From: Oscillospiraceae bacterium
GTDB taxonomy: Bacteria > Bacillota > Clostridia > UMGS1810
Length of the DNA: 9,530 nucleotides
Reading direction: 5' to 3'
Assembly (NCBI GenBank): GCA_022769845.1
Contig: JALEIO010000135.1
Coordinates: forward strand, 1 to 9,530
Shown: one piece after another, positions 1 to 5,095 of the stretch
Position numbering within the stretch: the stretch's first letter is position 1
How the letters are laid out: every line of letters begins with the position of its first letter
Notes under the pieces: model-generated
Database searches by the model: none
Told to the model about the DNA's origin: nothing
The model's input: the letters and a program-made list of their open reading frames with translations, nothing else
Translations under genes and position numbers: made by a program

Positions 1-468
1 GGTATAGGCAGAGAATGCGGTGCAAGCCTTGGCGAGAACAGGTTTATGTATCAGGGGTTATTTCTCGCTCCGCATATAGTTTTTCAAAGCATTAAAGCCG
101 CTATGCTTGTTTCGAGCGTTTTTGAAAAGCTTGGGTATGAAGTTATGCCCAACATCAACAGCTATCGTACTGATATTATTCAGGCAGTTAAATTGGGAAG
201 CCGTGAAAAGCTTGTTAAATTTTGTCAGGGAATACAAAAGGGTGCTCCGATTGACAGTTTTGTAGTTCCCGAAGCTTGGGATATGCCCGGATACGACAGT
301 CAGGTTGTTATGGCGGCAGGCGCGTTTACACAAGGCTCATCTATCGAAATTTCGGCTGACGGGCCGATAAGAGAGCCGTATATCGCTTTTTATCAAGGCG
401 GATTAACCTACGAAACCGCAAAAGCAGCTATTATGGCGGCGGCTGAAAACGTTAAAAATTGCAAATAA
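1..468 (+). CDS. Methionine gamma-lyase-family (aluminium resistance/YnbB-like) PLP enzyme, 3' part
   Basis: The reading frame is open from the first base and gives the last 155 residues of a protein whose start lies outside the window. The sequence resembles the C-terminal part of the Met_gamma_lyase/aluminium-resistance family (B. subtilis YnbB type). Visible conserved stretches are GIGRECGASLGENR, MYQGLFLAPH, KLGYEV, RTDIIQA, FCQGIQKGAPIDS, PEAWDMPGYDSQVVMAAG and DGPIREPY. The family has the fold-type I PLP fold and is about 400-430 residues long, so roughly the final third is present. The PLP lysine would lie upstream and cannot be checked. Family members are cytoplasmic. Their true substrate is poorly defined, and the aluminium-resistance name is historical. 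The next small gene starts 9 nt after the stop, so the two are probably cotranscribed. The family call is confident; the physiological role is not. Confidence 0.9.
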   Translation, partial: GIGRECGASLGENRFMYQGLFLAPHIVFQSIKAAMLVSSVFEKLGYEVMPNINSYRTDIIQAVKLGSREKLVKFCQGIQKGAPIDSFVVPEAWDMPGYDSQVVMAAGAFTQGSSIEISADGPIREPYIAFYQGGLTYETAKAAIMAAAENVKNCK

Positions 469-477
469 GGTGATAAA

Positions 478-648
478 ATGGACAGAGGTTTTTGTATTTT
501 GGACGAAACAAAATTGTGCGATAACTGCGGCGAATGTGATCGCTGTGATTTAGACAGTTCTAAAATTTGCGATAATTGCGGGCGCTGCATTGAAGTTACC
601 GAAAATTACGCTGAAATTAAAATTGATAAAATAATAACGGAAAAATAA
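478..648 (+). CDS. Small cysteine-rich protein with duplicated CDNCGxC motif
   Basis: This 56-residue protein starts at an ATG preceded by AAGGTGA (467-473), which overlaps the stop of the upstream gene. It has eight cysteines (residues 6, 14, 17, 20, 23, 31, 34, 37). The sequence CDNCG-x-C occurs twice, at residues 14-20 and 31-37, offset by 17 residues, so it looks like an internal duplication. The cysteines are spaced CxxCxxCxxC and then CxxCxxC. This suggests a bound metal (zinc) or an Fe-S cluster, but it does not match the classical bacterial 2[4Fe-4S] ferredoxin signature because the CxxxCP elements are missing. The tail (residues 39-56) is charged and lacks cysteines. There is no signal peptide or membrane segment. 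It probably shares a transcript with the PLP enzyme before it and is followed by a terminator. I do not know its function; a metal-carrier or redox role is inference from the cysteines only. Confidence 0.8.
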   Translation: MDRGFCILDETKLCDNCGECDRCDLDSSKICDNCGRCIEVTENYAEIKIDKIITEK

Positions 649-652
649 ACAT

Positions 653-690
653 AGCCTTGCTTTTCCAATTTGGTTAAGTGAGGCTTTTTT
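653..690 (+). terminator. Rho-independent terminator after the cysteine-rich gene
   Basis: A 10-bp stem pairs AGCCTTGCTT (653-662) with AAGTGAGGCT (676-685), including two G-U pairs. The 13-nt loop can fold further through CCA/TGG, and the stem is followed by a run of six T (685-690). It lies 4 nt after the stop at 648 and ends the first transcription unit. Confidence 0.85.
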
Positions 691-700
691 GTTGTTTCTT

Positions 701-729
701 GTTAACCATAATAAAATTATGTAAACTAA
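701..729 (+). repeat. Copy A of a 29-nt dif-like inverted repeat
   Basis: This sequence matches the reverse complement of 5067-5095 at 28 of 29 positions; the difference is C at 707 here against A in the other copy. It begins with the palindrome GTTAAC, has a symmetric core CATAAT-AAA-ATTATG (707-721), and contains the 11-mer TTATGTAAACT (717-727). Similarity to the second copy weakens after 729 but appears to continue with small gaps to an ATTAGT motif near 740-745. It lies between the terminator at 653-690 and the promoter at 754-782. Function is unknown; it may be a recombination site, an operator or part of a dispersed repeat. Confidence 0.75.
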
Positions 730-753
730 ATGTTAAAATTAGTATATATTTAC

Positions 754-782
754 TTGAATTTTTGTGAAAAATTTGTTATAAT
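754..782 (+). promoter_or_regulatory. Sigma-A-type promoter for the DUF2156 operon
   Basis: A -35 box TTGAAT (754-759) and a perfect -10 box TATAAT (777-782) are separated by 17 nt. An extended -10 TG dinucleotide sits at 774-775. Transcription would begin near 789, giving a short leader of about 20 nt that holds GGAGG (792-796) ahead of the ATG at 808. It is the best promoter in the window and the likely source of the four-gene transcript. Confidence 0.8.
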
Positions 783-807
783 ATTCTAATCGGAGGGTAT
801 AGCAAAT

Positions 808-1698
808 ATGGAATTTAATAAAATTACGATTAACGATAAAAAATTATTTGATGAATACATTGATAACTCCTATGAAAACTGCGAAGCGGTATTCGGCAAT
901 CTTTTTATATGGCGCAATATTTCAAACACTCGGTTTGCCATAATTGACGGTGCCTTGTGTGTGATTTACACAAAATCAAACGGAAAAATTGCCGCGTGTT
1001 ATCCGTTCGGTAAGAATTTTGATTTAAAAAATGTCACTGAAAAACTTAAAGAATATTTTTTATCAAAAAATCAGCCGCTTATTTTTGAGAGCGTGCCAAA
1101 CGAATATTGTGAAAACATCAGAAAAATTTACGGTGACAGTGCCGAGTATTTTGCTGATCGCGATTTGTTTGATTATGTTTACACCGCTGAATCACTTATC
1201 AATTTAAGCGGAAAAAAGCTTCACTCAAAACGAAATCATATAAACAAGTTTTTGTCGCTTTATGAGAATTTTGAATATAAAACTCTGGAAAAATCTATGT
1301 TTGACGAATGTTTTTTAAACGTCAACAAATGGCTTTTAGAAAAATATTCGCCAGATGACAGAGATTATAAGAATGAGCTTGCCGTTATAAAAGAGTGCTT
1401 TGAAAATTACGATAAGCTTGGATTTATAGGAGGCGCACTTTTTGTAAACGGCAAAATTGCGGCATTTACAATAGGCGAAAAATATTACAAAAACTCGTGC
1501 GTTGTGCACATTGAAAAGGCAGATACAAGCATAGAAGGTGCTTATACAATGATTAACAATCTGTATATTAAAAACGAATGGAAAGACATAAAATTTGTCA
1601 ACCGCGAGGAGGATATGGGGTTGGAGGGCATACGCAAGGCAAAGCTTTCGTACAAGCCTCATCATATGGTTGAAAAAAATACAATTATTTTTAAGTAG
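808..1698 (+). CDS. DUF2156 (LPG_synthase_C-like, GNAT-fold) protein
   Basis: This 296-residue protein resembles the DUF2156/COG4866 family, which shares the GNAT-like fold of the C-terminal domain of phosphatidylglycerol lysyltransferase but lacks the multi-span membrane flippase half. Recognisable stretches are GNLFIWRNI (30-38), the block DYVYTAESLINLSGKKLHSK (122-141) running on through RNHINKF, HIEKADTSIEGAYTMIN (234-250) and NREEDMGLEGIRKAKLSYKP (265-284). The last two are the usual conserved ends of the family. There is no signal peptide or membrane segment, so a cytoplasmic acyl- or aminoacyl-transferase-like protein is expected, but its substrate is unknown. The start is set by GGAGGGT (792-798) 10-11 nt upstream and by the promoter just before it. 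It is the first gene of a compact unit with the DJ-1, 5-FCL and CPBP genes; the DJ-1 ATG is 9 nt after its stop. Confidence 0.9.
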   Translation: MEFNKITINDKKLFDEYIDNSYENCEAVFGNLFIWRNISNTRFAIIDGALCVIYTKSNGKIAACYPFGKNFDLKNVTEKLKEYFLSKNQPLIFESVPNEYCENIRKIYGDSAEYFADRDLFDYVYTAESLINLSGKKLHSKRNHINKFLSLYENFEYKTLEKSMFDECFLNVNKWLLEKYSPDDRDYKNELAVIKECFENYDKLGFIGGALFVNGKIAAFTIGEKYYKNSCVVHIEKADTSIEGAYTMINNLYIKNEWKDIKFVNREEDMGLEGIRKAKLSYKPHHMVEKNTIIFK

Positions 1699-1707
1699 GG
1701 TGATTTT

Positions 1708-2253
1708 ATGTATTTATTGCTTTTAGCAGACGGATTTGAAGAAATTGAGGCGCTTACGTTTGTGGACATTTTGCGCCGAGCTCAAATTGATATTAAAACG
1801 GTGTCGATAAATGACAGCAAAAATGTTACGGGTTCGCATAAAATAACTGTTTGCGCTGACCTTTTATGCAACGAGATAGATATTTCAGCAGTTGACGGCG
1901 CCGCACTTCCGGGCGGTCTCCCCGGAACATATAACCTTGCAAAGTCGGATTTTGTCAAAAAGCTGTTTGTTGAATTAGACGCTCAAAACAAGCTTATAGG
2001 CGCAATTTGCGCAGCTCCCTATGCGCTTGCTGAATTTGGAATTTTAAAGGGTAGGAGAGCAACTGCAAATCCTGCTTTTTGGTCTAAACTCGGCGATGCT
2101 GAAGTTGAAAAAAATATGCGTGTTTGCGTTTGCGAAAAGGTTATTACCTCGCAGGGTCCCGGAACGGCACACGAATTTGCGCTTGCGTTTGTTGAAAAAA
2201 TAAAAGGAAAAAATATTGCTTTGGAGCTTAAAAATGAAATGCTTTATAAGTGA
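1708..2253 (+). CDS. DJ-1/PfpI-family protein (YajL/ThiJ-like)
   Basis: This is a 181-residue single-domain protein of the DJ-1/ThiJ/PfpI superfamily, close to the usual length of DJ-1 and YajL. The opening MYLLLLADGFEEIEAL carries the glutamate equivalent to human DJ-1 Glu18 (here E14). The nucleophile elbow AICAAP carries the reactive cysteine C101. PGG (68-70), TANPAFW (119-125) and TSQGPGTAHEFAL (147-159) complete the active-site surroundings. Family members have been described as glyoxalases, deglycases, chaperones or oxidative-stress sensors, and the exact activity is disputed. Both key residues are intact, so it is probably functional. It is cytoplasmic, with no signal sequence. AGGGTGAT (1697-1704) overlaps the stop of the preceding gene and supplies the ribosome site. 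The next gene begins inside its last codons, so translation is probably coupled. Confidence 0.92.
   Translation: MYLLLLADGFEEIEALTFVDILRRAQIDIKTVSINDSKNVTGSHKITVCADLLCNEIDISAVDGAALPGGLPGTYNLAKSDFVKKLFVELDAQNKLIGAICAAPYALAEFGILKGRRATANPAFWSKLGDAEVEKNMRVCVCEKVITSQGPGTAHEFALAFVEKIKGKNIALELKNEMLYK
2223..2226 (+). promoter_or_regulatory. Ribosome binding site deciding the 5-FCL start
   Basis: GGAG lies 7 nt before the ATG at 2234, inside the end of the DJ-1 gene. It favours that ATG over an in-frame TTG at 2216, which has only AAAAGGAAAA further upstream and would add six residues without family similarity. Confidence 0.6.
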
Positions 2254-2788
2254 TAAATCAAGTTTGCGAAAAGCACTCAAGGAGAAACGTAGTTCACTTT
2301 CAAATACCGAAATTGCAGAAAAAAGCGCAATAATCTGCGACAAAGTATATAAAAAAATAGGTGGATGTAAAAGCGTTTTATGCTATATGAGCCATATGGG
2401 AGAGGTCGATTTAAGCTTTCTTATCAAAAAACTTTTACAGAATAAAAAAATTGTCTGTCTGCCCATTTGCACCGAAGATACCAATATAATTCCATCGCAA
2501 ATCGACAGTGCGGAATTTGATTTTTCGGAGAATTGTTATAAAATACGCGAACCGAAGTGTTTTAAAAATCCCGAAATTTTTCCGGATTGCTGCATAGTTC
2601 CGGGCGTTGGATTTGATGTATACAAAAACAGAGTAGGGCACGGCAAAGGTTATTACGACAGATTTTTGTCGCAAAATTCGTTGTTGAAAATTGCTGTGTG
2701 CTATGATTTTCAAATTTTAAACAAAATACCTTCTTCGGCGCACGACATTAAAATGGATTTCATTATTTCAGAGAAAAGGACAATTTAA
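2234..2788 (+). CDS. 5-formyltetrahydrofolate cyclo-ligase
   Basis: This 184-residue enzyme (family name MTHFS or 5-FCL; E. coli ygfA/fau, B. subtilis yqgN) converts 5-formyl-THF to 5,10-methenyl-THF using ATP, returning a stored folate to the one-carbon pool in the cytoplasm. It shows the N-terminal basic helix KSSLRKALKEKR (8-19), GEVDLSFLI (56-64), REP (105-107), and the glycine-rich ATP-site block PGVGFD (123-128) followed by RVGHGKGYYDRFL (133-145). Near the end, AHDIKMDFIISE (169-180) matches the family's terminal HD-x-x-MD motif. Length is normal. The start overlaps the DJ-1 gene by 20 nt, so the two are probably translationally coupled, and the CPBP gene begins 1 nt after its stop. 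The family call is very secure; only the choice between starts 2234 and 2216 is uncertain. Confidence 0.95.
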   Translation: MKCFISDKSSLRKALKEKRSSLSNTEIAEKSAIICDKVYKKIGGCKSVLCYMSHMGEVDLSFLIKKLLQNKKIVCLPICTEDTNIIPSQIDSAEFDFSENCYKIREPKCFKNPEIFPDCCIVPGVGFDVYKNRVGHGKGYYDRFLSQNSLLKIAVCYDFQILNKIPSSAHDIKMDFIISEKRTI

Positions 2789-2789
2789 A

Positions 2790-3659
2790 ATGAATTTTGT
2801 TTTACTTATTGTTTTTATTCTTCAAACAGCCTTGAGCATAGTCCTCGGTACTTTTTTTAAAAATTCCGTGTCTGATTACGTTCAAATTTATTTAACGCAG
2901 GTATTACCCATTTTTATACCTGCGCTTATTTGCTGTTTAATGAGCGCTGACGGTTTTAGAGGATTTGCAAGAAATACCAAACCGTCAGTTTTAAACATAA
3001 TTTTGTGTATAATTTTGGCAGTTTGCGCAAATATTATATTGAGTTTTTTAACTACATTTGCAGATAATATTTTATTTCCAAATAATTCCAATAATTTATC
3101 GGATATAAATTTGCCGCAAACAACTTTTGAATTTGTGCTGGATATAATTTTTATCTGTCTGATGCCTGCAATTTTTGAAGAAACTCTTTTTAGAGGGGCA
3201 GTGCTGACAAGCTACGAAAAAATCTACGGCAGCAAAAAAGCAATAATGTTATGCGGATTTGTATTTGCGCTTATGCACAATTCAATTTCGCATTTTATAC
3301 CGCAGTTCATAATCGGCGTTTTTCTGTCATTCGTAGTGTTGAAATTTGATTCGCTTTATCTTGGAATGATTGCTCATTTTACAAACAATTTCACAACGCT
3401 TTTTATACAGTGCATCATTTTGGAAAAATGGAGCGGCTCTAAAACAGTCTTATTCAGAAACCCATTTGCAACGTTAATAGTTTTTATTTTAATATTTGCA
3501 ACAGCAATGGTTGCAGCTTTAAGACTTAACAGGAATATAAGTTTTAAGCAAAAGTCATTACCGTGGAAGGTTCGCAAACGTGAGAAGAAGTATTTTAAAC
3601 TGATTGTGCTGCTGTTTATAATTTTGCAGCTTGTTTTCTATTTTTTTAAAATTACATAA
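2790..3659 (+). CDS. CPBP-family intramembrane glutamic protease (Abi/CAAX-type)
   Basis: This 289-residue, very hydrophobic protein has about eight likely membrane segments (for example 1-21, 34-51, 66-92, 115-130, 150-166, 172-187, 224-245, 268-286). The CPBP/Rce1 motifs are complete: EETLFR (E130, E131, R135), FALMHN (H163) and HFTNN (H196, N200). Members are membrane proteases or scaffolds linked to bacteriocin self-immunity, prenyl-protein processing or signalling; the substrate here cannot be predicted. A basic cytoplasmic stretch (residues 258-270) precedes a final helix, somewhat beyond the core domain. AAAGGA (2775-2780), inside the end of the upstream gene, gives 9-nt spacing to the ATG. 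It is the last gene of the four-gene unit. No convincing terminator follows; only a weak 7-bp hairpin at 3664-3690 without a T-run is seen. Confidence 0.9.
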   Translation: MNFVLLIVFILQTALSIVLGTFFKNSVSDYVQIYLTQVLPIFIPALICCLMSADGFRGFARNTKPSVLNIILCIILAVCANIILSFLTTFADNILFPNNSNNLSDINLPQTTFEFVLDIIFICLMPAIFEETLFRGAVLTSYEKIYGSKKAIMLCGFVFALMHNSISHFIPQFIIGVFLSFVVLKFDSLYLGMIAHFTNNFTTLFIQCIILEKWSGSKTVLFRNPFATLIVFILIFATAMVAALRLNRNISFKQKSLPWKVRKREKKYFKLIVLLFIILQLVFYFFKIT

Positions 3660-3678
3660 TTTTTGAAAATATAAGTAA

Positions 3679-3708
3679 TTAAAATTTTCATTCAGGGAAT
3701 GATATATA
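3679..3708 (+). promoter_or_regulatory. Possible weak promoter for the recombinase
   Basis: TATATA (3703-3708) is preceded by an extended -10 TG (3700-3701), and a poor -35 TTAAAA (3679-3684) sits 18 nt upstream. Transcription would start close to 3715, inside the palindrome at 3711-3738. The region is AT-rich, so chance matches are easy and readthrough from the CPBP gene is equally possible. Confidence 0.3.
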
Positions 3709-3710
3709 CA

Positions 3711-3738
3711 ACTTCGTGAAATTAAAATTTCACGAAGT
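3711..3738 (+). repeat. Perfect 28-nt palindrome directly before the recombinase ribosome site
   Basis: ACTTCGTGAAATT (3711-3723) is followed by AA and then by its exact reverse complement (3726-3738). GGGAGG (3739-3744), the Shine-Dalgarno of the recombinase gene, starts at the next base. As RNA it would be a strong stem at the edge of the ribosome site; as DNA it could be an operator or a symmetric recombinase site (11+6+11 geometry). No T-run follows, so it is not a normal terminator. Its inner part GTGAAATT...AATTTCAC recurs at 4838-4856. Confidence 0.85.
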
Positions 3739-3752
3739 GGGAGGTTGCTAAA

Positions 3753-4742
3753 ATGCCGTCTTTATCAGAAATATATTCAAACTGCCCGATTTTTCTGAAA
3801 AATTATCTTACATATATGTCGGTTATAAAAGGAAAATCCGAAAATACCGTAAAACAGTATTATTACGACTTAAGAATTTTTTTGCGTTATAATCTTATGA
3901 TAGAAAAAAATATTTCGCCCGATAAATTCGATTCTATCGACATAACCAATTTTGATTTTGACATAATAAAAAAAATCACTCTTGATGATTTATATGCTTT
4001 TATGGCGTATATTAACAACGAACATTCCTCTAATGACAGTTTTCGGGCGCGTAAGGTTGCGAGTTTACGTTCATTTTTCAATTATCTTTATGTTAAAGAA
4101 AAATCCATAAACGAAAATCCTGCGCAAAATCTTGATACACCAAAATTGAAAAAGCGGCTGCCTAAATACTTATCACTCGAACAAAGCGTAAAACTTTTAA
4201 AGGTAATTGACGGTAAATTCAAGCAGCGCGACCTTGCAATGTTCATGCTTTTTTTAACCTGTGGACTGCGGCTCTCGGAGCTTGTCGGAATTGACATAAA
4301 AAACGTGGATTTAAACAAAAAAACTGTAAAGGTTGTTGGTAAAGGAAACAAAGAAAGAATTGTTTTTATAAATGATTTGTGTGTTGAAACTATAAAAAAA
4401 TATCTTGAAATCCGCCCGGCAGACGGGCTTTGCGGCGATGACAGAAACGCGCTGTTTATAAGCAGTAAAAACAGACGTATTACAGGCAGAAGCGTTGAAA
4501 TACTGGCGAAAAAATATTTTGAACTTGCCGGAATTGACTCATCTGTTTATACACCGCATAAGCTTCGACACACCGCCGCAACAATTATGTACCGCGACGG
4601 AAACGTTGATGTCAGAACGCTTCAAAAAATTCTCGGTCATGAAAGCTTATCGACAACACAAATTTATACTCACGTAAGCGATGACTTTATGGAAAATGCC
4701 GCTAAAAAAAATCCGCTGGCTAAAATTAATTTAGATGAATAG
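3753..4742 (+). CDS. Xer-type tyrosine recombinase
   Basis: This 329-residue site-specific recombinase has a SAM-like N-terminal core-binding domain (about 13-125, including IKGKSENTVKQYYYDL and RARKVASLRSFFNYL) and a C-terminal catalytic domain (about 135-315). All catalytic residues are present: R173 in GLRLSEL, K197 in VGKGNKER, H269 and R272 in TPHKLRHT, H296 in LGHESL and the nucleophile Y305 in TTQIYTHV. Such enzymes act on DNA in the cytoplasm, either resolving chromosome dimers at dif or moving elements. XerC and XerD are near 300 residues; the extra length falls mainly in the N-terminal domain around residues 55-78. GGGAGG (3739-3744) lies 8 nt before the ATG, right after a perfect palindrome. 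A strong terminator follows the stop. Whether it is the housekeeping XerC/D, a single-enzyme Xer or an element-borne recombinase cannot be told from the protein alone. Nearby symmetric repeats are possible substrates (inference). Confidence 0.93.
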   Translation: MPSLSEIYSNCPIFLKNYLTYMSVIKGKSENTVKQYYYDLRIFLRYNLMIEKNISPDKFDSIDITNFDFDIIKKITLDDLYAFMAYINNEHSSNDSFRARKVASLRSFFNYLYVKEKSINENPAQNLDTPKLKKRLPKYLSLEQSVKLLKVIDGKFKQRDLAMFMLFLTCGLRLSELVGIDIKNVDLNKKTVKVVGKGNKERIVFINDLCVETIKKYLEIRPADGLCGDDRNALFISSKNRRITGRSVEILAKKYFELAGIDSSVYTPHKLRHTAATIMYRDGNVDVRTLQKILGHESLSTTQIYTHVSDDFMENAAKKNPLAKINLDE

Positions 4743-4778
4743 AAAAACCGTCAAACTGATAATAGTTTGGCGGTTTTT
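4743..4778 (+). terminator. Strong terminator after the recombinase, possibly bidirectional
   Basis: A 15-bp stem pairs AAAAACCGTCAAACT (4743-4757) with AGTTTGGCGGTTTTT (4764-4778) with one G-U pair and a 6-nt loop. It starts at the base after the stop codon. The A-run on the left arm becomes a T-run on the minus strand, so it could also stop transcripts arriving from the beta-galactosidase gene, which has no other clear terminator. Confidence 0.9.
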
Positions 4779-4813
4779 GTCCCCTACCCGTTTTTAATTA
4801 ATGTCTACTGGAA

Positions 4814-4835
4814 AAATGGGTTTGCGAAACCATTT
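4814..4835. repeat. Hairpin 1 of the array
   Basis: AAATGGGTTT and AAACCATTT pair around a GCG loop with one bulged G. It directly abuts hairpin 2. Confidence 0.6.
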
Positions 4836-4858
4836 GTGTGAAATTTACAATTTCACAC
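4836..4858. repeat. Hairpin 2 of the array, related to the palindrome upstream of the recombinase
   Basis: GTGTGAAATT (4836-4845) and AATTTCACAC (4849-4858) are exact inverted repeats around TAC. The inner 8-nt arms GTGAAATT/AATTTCAC are identical to those in the palindrome at 3711-3738, so the recombinase gene has one such palindrome on each side. Confidence 0.8.
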
Positions 4859-4884
4859 CTGAAAACAGAAATGCTATTTTTAGG
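4858..4884. repeat. Hairpin 3 of the array
   Basis: CCTGAAAA (4858-4865) pairs with TTTTTAGG (4877-4884), with one G-T pair and an 11-nt loop. It shares its first base with the end of hairpin 2. Weaker than the other stems. Confidence 0.5.
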
Positions 4885-4908
4885 TTTACAACATTGATTG
4901 ACTGACTG

Positions 4909-4945
4909 TTTGCGTCGGCTGTCGGGAGACAACATCCGACACAAA
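4909..4945. repeat. Hairpin 4 of the array
   Basis: TTTGCGTCGG (4909-4918) pairs with CCGACACAAA (4936-4945) at 9 of 10 positions. A small inner stem TGTC/GACA closes a GGGA loop. The next hairpin starts at the following base. Confidence 0.65.
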
Positions 4946-4985
4946 GTGCAAGGTTTTTGACAAAAACAGCACAAAAACCTTGCAC
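4946..4985. repeat. Hairpin 5 of the array
   Basis: Perfect 14-bp arms GTGCAAGGTTTTTG (4946-4959) and CAAAAACCTTGCAC (4972-4985) enclose a 12-nt loop. There is no adjacent T-run in either direction, so it is not a typical terminator. Confidence 0.8.
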
Positions 4986-5043
4986 CTGAACAATTCTGAA
5001 GCGCTTGCAAACCGCTATGCGGCTGCATTTCAGAATTGTTCAG
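4986..5043. repeat. Hairpin 6 of the array
   Basis: Perfect 15-bp arms CTGAACAATTCTGAA (4986-5000) and TTCAGAATTGTTCAG (5029-5043) enclose a 28-nt loop with an inner CCGC/GCGG stem. It begins at the base after hairpin 5, and its last three bases overlap the right terminal repeat of the element. Confidence 0.8.
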
Positions 5044-5066
5044 CAGCCACTAATTAAAATCATAAA

Positions 5067-5095
5067 TTAGTTTACATAATTTTATTATTGTTAAC
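5067..5095 (-). repeat. Copy B of the 29-nt dif-like inverted repeat
   Basis: Read on the minus strand this begins GTTAAC immediately after the stop codon of the beta-galactosidase gene (5096-5098). It matches 701-729 at 28 of 29 positions, in inverted orientation. It contains TTATGTAAACT on the minus strand. On its inner side it runs into the end of the hairpin element, and an AATTAGT motif (minus strand, 5055-5049) parallels the one after copy A. Confidence 0.75.

Larger units (their letters stand above)
4792..5059. mobile_element. MITE-like element: imperfect terminal inverted repeats enclosing six stem-loops
   Basis: This gene-free stretch of 268 nt lies between the convergent recombinase and beta-galactosidase genes. 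Its ends (4792-4810 and 5041-5059) are inverted repeats of each other at 16 of 19 positions, with TAATTA at both edges. Between them are six hairpins in two blocks: stems at 4814-4835, 4836-4858 and 4858-4884, then 4909-4945, 4946-4985 and 4986-5043. Within each block there are essentially no spacer bases; 24 nt (4885-4908) separate the blocks. There is no coding potential. The layout fits a miniature inverted-repeat or palindromic repeat element, or a structured non-coding RNA with a closing stem. A clear target duplication is not visible beyond the palindromic TAATTA. The structure is seen directly; mobility is inferred. Confidence 0.55.

Noticed and set aside
2216..2233. TTG at 2216 as start of the 5-FCL gene
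   Set aside because: It adds six residues without family similarity, while ATG at 2234 has GGAG at good spacing.
3664..3690. Terminator for the CPBP gene
   Set aside because: Only a 7-bp A/T-rich stem (TGAAAAT/ATTTTCA) with a 13-nt loop and no following T-run; too weak to call.
4946..4985. Terminator for the beta-galactosidase gene
   Set aside because: The 14-bp stem is strong, but no T-run follows on the minus strand; the better candidate is the bidirectional stem at 4743-4778.
4798..5028. A 76-codon minus-strand open frame across the hairpin array
   Set aside because: It is made entirely of the stem-loop sequence, has no ribosome site and resembles no protein family; palindromic DNA produces such frames by chance.
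4909..5043. Integron attC site or CRISPR array
   Set aside because: No attC R'/R'' core pair was seen, and the stems differ from one another, so there are no regularly spaced identical repeats and no cas genes.
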